A stretch of 15,522 nt of DNA from Actinomycetota bacterium (lineage in GTDB: Bacteria; Actinomycetota; Humimicrobiia; Humimicrobiales; Humimicrobiaceae): contig JAQVHC010000022.1 in the NCBI GenBank assembly GCA_028696435.1, positions 1 to 15,522 on the forward strand. Direction: 5' to 3'. How positions within the stretch are numbered: position 1 is the first letter of the stretch; every line of letters starts with the position of its first letter. A program made the translations under genes and the position numbers. The notes under the pieces are model-generated. The model was not told the DNA's origin. It saw nothing but the letters and a program-made list of their open reading frames with translations, and ran no database searches. Positions 14,295 through 15,522 of this stretch are shown here, one piece after another.

Positions 14295-14343
14295 AATTTA
14301 ATTAAACTAAAATAAATTCACCCAGACTATTAAAACTATTTAA

Positions 14344-15522
14344 CTAAAATTTAAATAGTTTATCCGACAGCTCAATAACCAGTACAACAGTCTGAATTGA
14401 TACAGTGCTTAATAATTTTATTAATATGTTCATTGAAGGTCCCACTGTATCTTTTAACGGATCCCCTACTGTATCTCCGACTACCGAAGCTGCGTGCTCT
14501 TCAGTTCCGCTTCTACCCTCTTCTTCTATCTTCTTCTTTGCATTATCCATTGCTCCACCCGAGTTTGCCATAAATATTGCCTGCGCAAATCCAGAAAGAA
14601 GAGTTCCGATAATCAATGCTACAACTGCGCCCGGACCCATAAATATACCTACAAGAGTTGGAACAACAAATATTGCTATACCAGGTATAAGAATTCCTTT
14701 CTGGGCTGATTTTGTAACTATGGTAATAAATTCTTTAGGGTCGCCTTTTTCTTTTCCGGCCAGAATTCCTTTTATCTGTTTTCTTGCTACCTGAACCACT
14801 TTATTAGCTGCTTCACCAACTGCACTCAGTAGCATTGATGAGAAAAAGAATGGAATTATAACTCCAATAAACAGTCCTGAAAGTACCAGCGGGTCTTTTA
14901 TAAAGTCAAGAATTACTCCTGGCTTTAGAAGTTCTACCTGTGAAAAATAAGCCTGCCCGAGGGCAAGAGCAGTTACTGCTGCACTTCCAATTAAAATTCC
15001 TTTTCCAATTGCAGCAGTGGTATTCCCAACAGAATCAAGCTTATCAGTAGTTTTTCTTACTTCTGGTGGAAGTTCAGCCATTTCTGCTATACCACCTGCA
15101 TTATCCGCTATCGGCCCGTACACATCAATTGTTACTGCAAAAGGCGCGGTTGCAAGCATACCTACAGCAGCCATTGATACACCATACAGCCCCATTGTAA
15201 AATCCGAACTACCCTGACAGATATAAAAACTAAAAATCATTGTTCCGATTATTGTTAATGCGGGAAGTATGGTTGATTCCATACCATATGCAAGACCATT
15301 TACAACATAAGTTGCGGGACCACTTTTTGCACTATTCATTATATTTCTTGTTGGTCTGTATCTTGAATCAGTATAAATAAGTGTAAAAAGTCCAATAAGA
15401 AACCCGGCAACTATTCCACCGCTTGAAGCATAAAACAAGAAATTATATTCCGGGCCCATGGTATATCTTATTATAAAGTAAGAAAATATTACAATTCCTA
15501 TCACAGTAATCAGTAGACCTGA
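14344..15522 (-). CDS. hppA: K+-dependent membrane-bound pyrophosphatase, C-terminal part (cut by right edge)
   Basis: This integral membrane enzyme couples pyrophosphate hydrolysis to H+ or Na+ pumping. About 392 C-terminal residues are visible and the open frame continues unbroken past the edge; a GTG at 15504 is internal. Family motifs present are DVYGPIADNAGGIAEMAEL (from 15126), GNTTAAIGKG (around 15027 to 14998), GGAMDNAKKKIEEEG and VVGDTVGDPLKDTVGPSMN near the C terminus, with many hydrophobic helices between. In GNTTAAIGKG the Ala after NTT and the Gly three residues later are the residues of K+-dependent enzymes; K+-independent ones have Lys and Thr. Ion specificity depends partly on a region outside the window. 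It is followed by a strong terminator, so it is probably the last gene of its transcript. Confidence 0.96.
   Translation of the reverse strand, partial: SGLLITVIGIVIFSYFIIRYTMGPEYNFLFYASSGGIVAGFLIGLFTLIYTDSRYRPTRNIMNSAKSGPATYVVNGLAYGMESTILPALTIIGTMIFSFYICQGSSDFTMGLYGVSMAAVGMLATAPFAVTIDVYGPIADNAGGIAEMAELPPEVRKTTDKLDSVGNTTAAIGKGILIGSAAVTALALGQAYFSQVELLKPGVILDFIKDPLVLSGLFIGVIIPFFFSSMLLSAVGEAANKVVQVARKQIKGILAGKEKGDPKEFITIVTKSAQKGILIPGIAIFVVPTLVGIFMGPGAVVALIIGTLLSGFAQAIFMANSGGAMDNAKKKIEEEGRSGTEEHAASVVGDTVGDPLKDTVGPSMNILIKLLSTVSIQTVVLVIELSDKLFKF

Larger units (their letters stand above)
13924..14343. other. Non-coding region upstream of larB with repeats and possible RNA
   Basis: About 420 bp without a credible gene. 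Unlike the other gaps, 14041 to 14290 is not strongly AT-rich. It holds the pyrophosphatase terminator, a duplicated TATAAT-containing segment, a perfect 8-bp tandem repeat (tgtataaa, 14127 to 14142), four CTGAC units (14069 to 14088) and a weak terminator-like hairpin at about 14036 to 14066. Short ORFs in both directions lack ribosome binding sites and recognisable products. No tRNA or known riboswitch motif was recognised, including the NiCo consensus as I remember it. Confidence 0.65.

Noticed and set aside
14111..14296. 61-codon cysteine-containing plus-strand ORF
   Set aside because: It runs through the duplicated segment and into the terminator hairpin. It lacks a ribosome binding site and is the only plus-strand candidate outside gene shadows.
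14405..14794. 129-codon plus-strand ORF opposite the pyrophosphatase gene
   Set aside because: It is the antisense shadow of conserved pyrophosphatase motifs, with low-complexity Ser/Pro/Ile composition.

Overview
The window is low-GC bacterial DNA. Every gene I can support is on the minus strand, so transcription runs from high to low coordinates. Intergenic sequence is extremely AT-rich, arginine is mostly AGA/AGG and ATA isoleucine is common. The short HisG with HisZ, a DnaE with a full PHP metal site, a membrane pyrophosphatase, LarB and a PilB/GspE ATPase together suggest a low-GC, possibly anaerobic or thermophilic lineage. The phylum cannot be fixed from the sequence alone.

Layout in transcription order (right to left): (1) the C-terminal part of a K+-dependent membrane pyrophosphatase, running off the right edge and closed by a strong hairpin terminator near 14.27 kb. 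(2) A roughly 420-bp non-coding stretch, less AT-rich than the other gaps, with a duplicated TATAAT-containing segment and several short repeats; it may be a leader or a small RNA. (3) larB, standing alone without larC, larE or larA. (4) A PilB/GspE-type ATPase with an N-terminal MshEN domain, followed by a terminator at about 11.1 kb. (5) dnaE, then an opine-dehydrogenase-like gene, then an unusual fusion of a degenerate B12-binding domain to a glutamate-mutase-epsilon-like barrel; the three genes are spaced 56 and 62 nt apart and may be one operon. (6) A histidine cluster hisZ-hisG-hisB-hisA-hisF-hisI, with hisI cut by the left edge. hisD, hisC and hisH are not in the window.

The histidine genes supply the PRPP-ATP condensation (HisG with HisZ), the HisI hydrolytic step, HisA isomerisation, HisF cyclase and HisB dehydratase. 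The glutaminase partner HisH and the HisC and HisD steps must be encoded elsewhere.

Two things deserve most attention. First, the B12-domain/mutase-like protein paired with an opine-dehydrogenase-like enzyme has no pathway I can name. Second, the his gene junctions carry short tandem duplications: a perfect 31-bp duplication at hisB/hisA, near-perfect 17-bp and 14-bp ones at hisG/hisB and hisZ/hisG, and weaker ones at the hisI and hisF starts. No tRNA, rRNA, CRISPR array or insertion sequence was seen.
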